Assembly (NCBI RefSeq): GCF_018143015.1
Contig: NC_054746.1
Location: 18,281,532 to 18,345,531 of the forward strand
From: Lytechinus variegatus
Lineage: Eukaryota; Echinodermata; Echinoidea; Temnopleuroida; Toxopneustidae
Direction: 5' to 3'
Length of the DNA: 64,000 nucleotides
Shown: positions 63,951 to 64,000 of the stretch, piece by piece
Layout: every line of letters begins with the position of its first letter
Position numbering within the stretch: position 1 is the first letter of the stretch
Program-made: the position numbers and the translations under genes
The notes under the pieces: generated by a model
Databases searched by the model: none
Seen by the model: the letters and a program-made list of their open reading frames with translations, nothing else
What the model was told of the DNA's origin: nothing

Positions 63951-64000
63951 CTACGAAGTAATGAAAATATAACAACAGCCGTACTTAATATCATTCATTT

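Overview
The window is AT-rich animal genomic DNA with split genes, canonical GT-AG introns, AATAAA signals and dense short DNA transposons. The many copies of a 19-base motif (GCGAGCGCGAAGCGCGAGC), several TTAA-, TA- and 8-bp-duplication MITE families, tRNA-like SINEs ending in ATT repeats and the gene content all suggest an echinoderm, most likely a sea urchin. The species call is inference; no rRNA or mitochondrial marker is present.

Layout: (1) 1-11.3 kb has no recognisable gene and holds TTAA MITEs, a 144-bp tandem duplication, an array of the GCGAAGC-core repeat and microsatellites. (2) 11.3-18.2 kb is a minus-strand intracellular lipid-binding protein (FABP/CRABP family) gene with two coding exons and a probable far-upstream leader exon. 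(3) 18.2-27.8 kb is mobile-element-rich and includes a clean piggyBac-like TTAA element. (4) 27.88-28.28 kb is a second FABP-family gene, plus strand, with its whole coding sequence in one GC-rich exon. (5) 28.3-32.1 kb holds MITEs and minisatellites. (6) 32.8-43.4 kb is a complete ten-exon minus-strand SLC3 heavy-chain gene, closest to SLC3A2/4F2hc at its N-terminus. (7) 43.6-56.6 kb is a nest of transposable elements, centred on a 5.8-kb foldback element that broke a MITE and was then hit by three more elements. (8) 56.7 kb to the right edge is the 3' two-thirds of a second SLC3 gene, rBAT/SLC3A1-like, on the same strand; its 5' exons lie beyond the window.

The two SLC3 genes are tandem neighbours with largely shared intron positions and phases. 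Known SLC3 proteins are type II membrane glycoproteins that escort light-chain amino-acid transporters (SLC7) to the plasma membrane; both copies here have lost the alpha-amylase nucleophile. The two FABP genes are a second local pair in opposite orientations with different intron content. The most notable non-gene structure is the 5.8-kb hairpin: each arm serves as an empty-site record for insertions in the other, so target duplications and insertion order can be read from this one sequence. I found no transposase, reverse transcriptase, CRISPR array or prokaryote-like system.
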